A model generated the notes under the pieces. It saw only the letters and a program-made list of their open reading frames with translations, had not been told where the DNA came from and did no database searches. A program made the translations under genes and the position numbers. Positions 63,022 through 64,000 of a DNA stretch of 64,000 bases are shown here, in pieces (the first letter of the stretch is position 1; every line of letters begins with the position of its first letter). The stretch is from Providencia stuartii (GTDB lineage: Bacteria > Pseudomonadota > Gammaproteobacteria > Enterobacterales > Enterobacteriaceae), in assembly GCA_900455155.1 (NCBI GenBank), contig UGUC01000002.1:1054001-1118000 (forward strand), given 5' to 3'.

Positions 63022-63721
63022 ATGTCGAGCCGTATTCTTGCTGTTGATACAGCAACAGAAGCATGTTCAGTCGCATTGTTATGCCGATGGAGAAATTATT
63101 TCGCGTTTTGCCGTTTCGCCTCGAGAGCATACACAAAAAGTGTTGCCAATGGTGGACGAGGTATTATCTCAAGCGGGGGTCACTTTAAACCAATTGGATG
63201 CGTTAGCGTTTGGTCGTGGACCGGGGAGTTTTACGGGCGTTCGCATCGGGGTCGGTATCGCCCAAGGGTTAGCACTCGGCGCCAATTTACCGATGATCGG
63301 TGTTTCATCATTGATGACACTGGCAGAAGGGGCATATCGAACGCAAGGACATGAGCAGGTTTTGACGGCGATTGATGCGCGCATGACAGAGGTATATTGC
63401 GCTCAATATCAGCGTACGGCAGAGGGTATATGGCTCGGTGAGGATACCGAAGCTGTTATGGCGCCGGAGCTATTTAGAGATTCAATCGCTCAGTTGGCAG
63501 GGCAATGGAGCCTAGCAGGAACAGGTTGGCAAGCTTATCCGCAATTAAAAGACAGTGCGCTTTCGTTGATTGAAAGTGGGATCACATTGCCAGCGGCACA
63601 AGATATGTTACCGATTGCTGAACGTTTATGGCGTGCGGGTCAGGTACAAGCCGTCGAAAATGTTGAACCAACATATTTACGTAACGAAGTGACGTGGAAA
63701 AAACTGCCGGGTCGTGAATAG
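63022..63721 (+). pseudogene. tsaB: tRNA t6A synthesis protein TsaB (YeaZ), frameshifted
   Basis: TsaB is the scaffold partner of TsaD in making N6-threonylcarbamoyladenosine at position 37 of ANN-decoding tRNAs; it is essential in E. coli. The start reads [20 protein letters not shown], then the frame breaks at the TT of 63079-63080. With one T removed it reads [20 protein letters not shown] and stays open through [20 protein letters not shown] to [10 protein letters not shown]. Restored length is 232 residues, matching E. coli (231). An essential gene broken so early, with the rest perfectly kept, points to a sequencing error. Confidence 0.92.
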
Positions 63722-64000
63722 GTATATTTTTTAGATTGGCTATGCTTATTTTATTGTTAAGTTAGGCATAGCCAAGTTCTGTTTTACGCTTTTTTCCTAC
63801 CAATATTTACTGTCTTAAATGGATGTTTTTTTTAATTCGATGATTGAAATTAGCATCGAGACTCATCAAGCCTTATTTTATCAGTCTATAATTGAATTAT
63901 TCGTGTATTTATCTCTCAAAGTATTGAACATATCGTGTTATGTTAGTTGATATTAATGTTAATCCTTGCCGTCTGAATTTATAATTAAAGCTAAATGGAG
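63722..64000. other. Window end, no gene seen
   Basis: The last 280 bases are AT-rich. A weak hairpin, GGCTATGC / GCATAGCC at 63737-63771 with a T-rich flank on its 3' side, may terminate tsaB. The final TAAATGGAG could be the ribosome binding site of the next gene beyond the window. Confidence 0.5.

Overview
The window is chromosomal DNA of an enteric gammaproteobacterium. Gene content, protein sequences and local gene orders match Enterobacterales, and the moderate-to-low GC with AT-rich gaps fits the Morganellaceae, most likely Providencia (inferred from recognition of the proteins; no search was run). Almost everything is core genome. There is no IS element, prophage, CRISPR array or origin that I can see.

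Layout. 1-4.4 kb: prfA-prmC-sirB1-kdsA (translation termination and KDO synthesis), then a yhcC-type radical SAM gene. 4.6-6.3 kb: the SulP transporter dauA. 6.6-10.9 kb: a minus-strand ynbA-ynbC-ynbD operon for an uncharacterised phospholipid or phosphoester pathway, with a small membrane protein at its end. 11.4-18.5 kb: a complete-looking 4-hydroxyproline catabolic cluster made of a PAS-AraC regulator, epimerase, FAD oxidoreductase, DapA-family deaminase, aldehyde dehydrogenase and AGCS symporter. It ends next to a tRNA-Ser(GGA). 18.9-25.2 kb: ghrA, ycdY, yceB, mdtH, rimJ, murJ. 25.5-34.1 kb: argS, yecM, cutC, cmoA, cmoB, yecN, a Nudix hydrolase and three lipoprotein or membrane genes of unknown function. 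34.7-46 kb: aspS-nudB-yebC-ruvC-ruvA-ruvB, znuA/znuCB, mepM and lpxM. 46-53.6 kb: an AT-rich island with a LysR regulator and a chaperone-usher fimbrial operon. It sits between lpxM and pykA, which are neighbours in E. coli. 53.6-63.7 kb: pykA, hexR, zwf, pdxK, mdtJI, yoaB, yoaA and tsaB.

Regulatory sites read directly: a Zur-type palindrome between znuC and znuA, a LexA-type box ahead of ruvAB, two HexR-type palindromes ahead of zwf, a hairpin attenuator between pilin and chaperone genes, and about fifteen intrinsic terminators.

The most striking feature of the window is a quality signal rather than a new system. By eye I count about 27 single-base frame disruptions in 17 genes (about 23 insertions, 4 deletions), most of them in homopolymer runs. 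They hit essential genes (kdsA, tsaB) as well as accessory ones. The simplest explanation is uncorrected sequencing error, densest between 2.6 and 18 kb, so I call these genes intact-in-life but broken-in-this-sequence. I found no convincing novel defence or mobile system. The best biological leads are the hydroxyproline cluster, the ynbACD operon lacking ynbB, and the fimbrial insertion.
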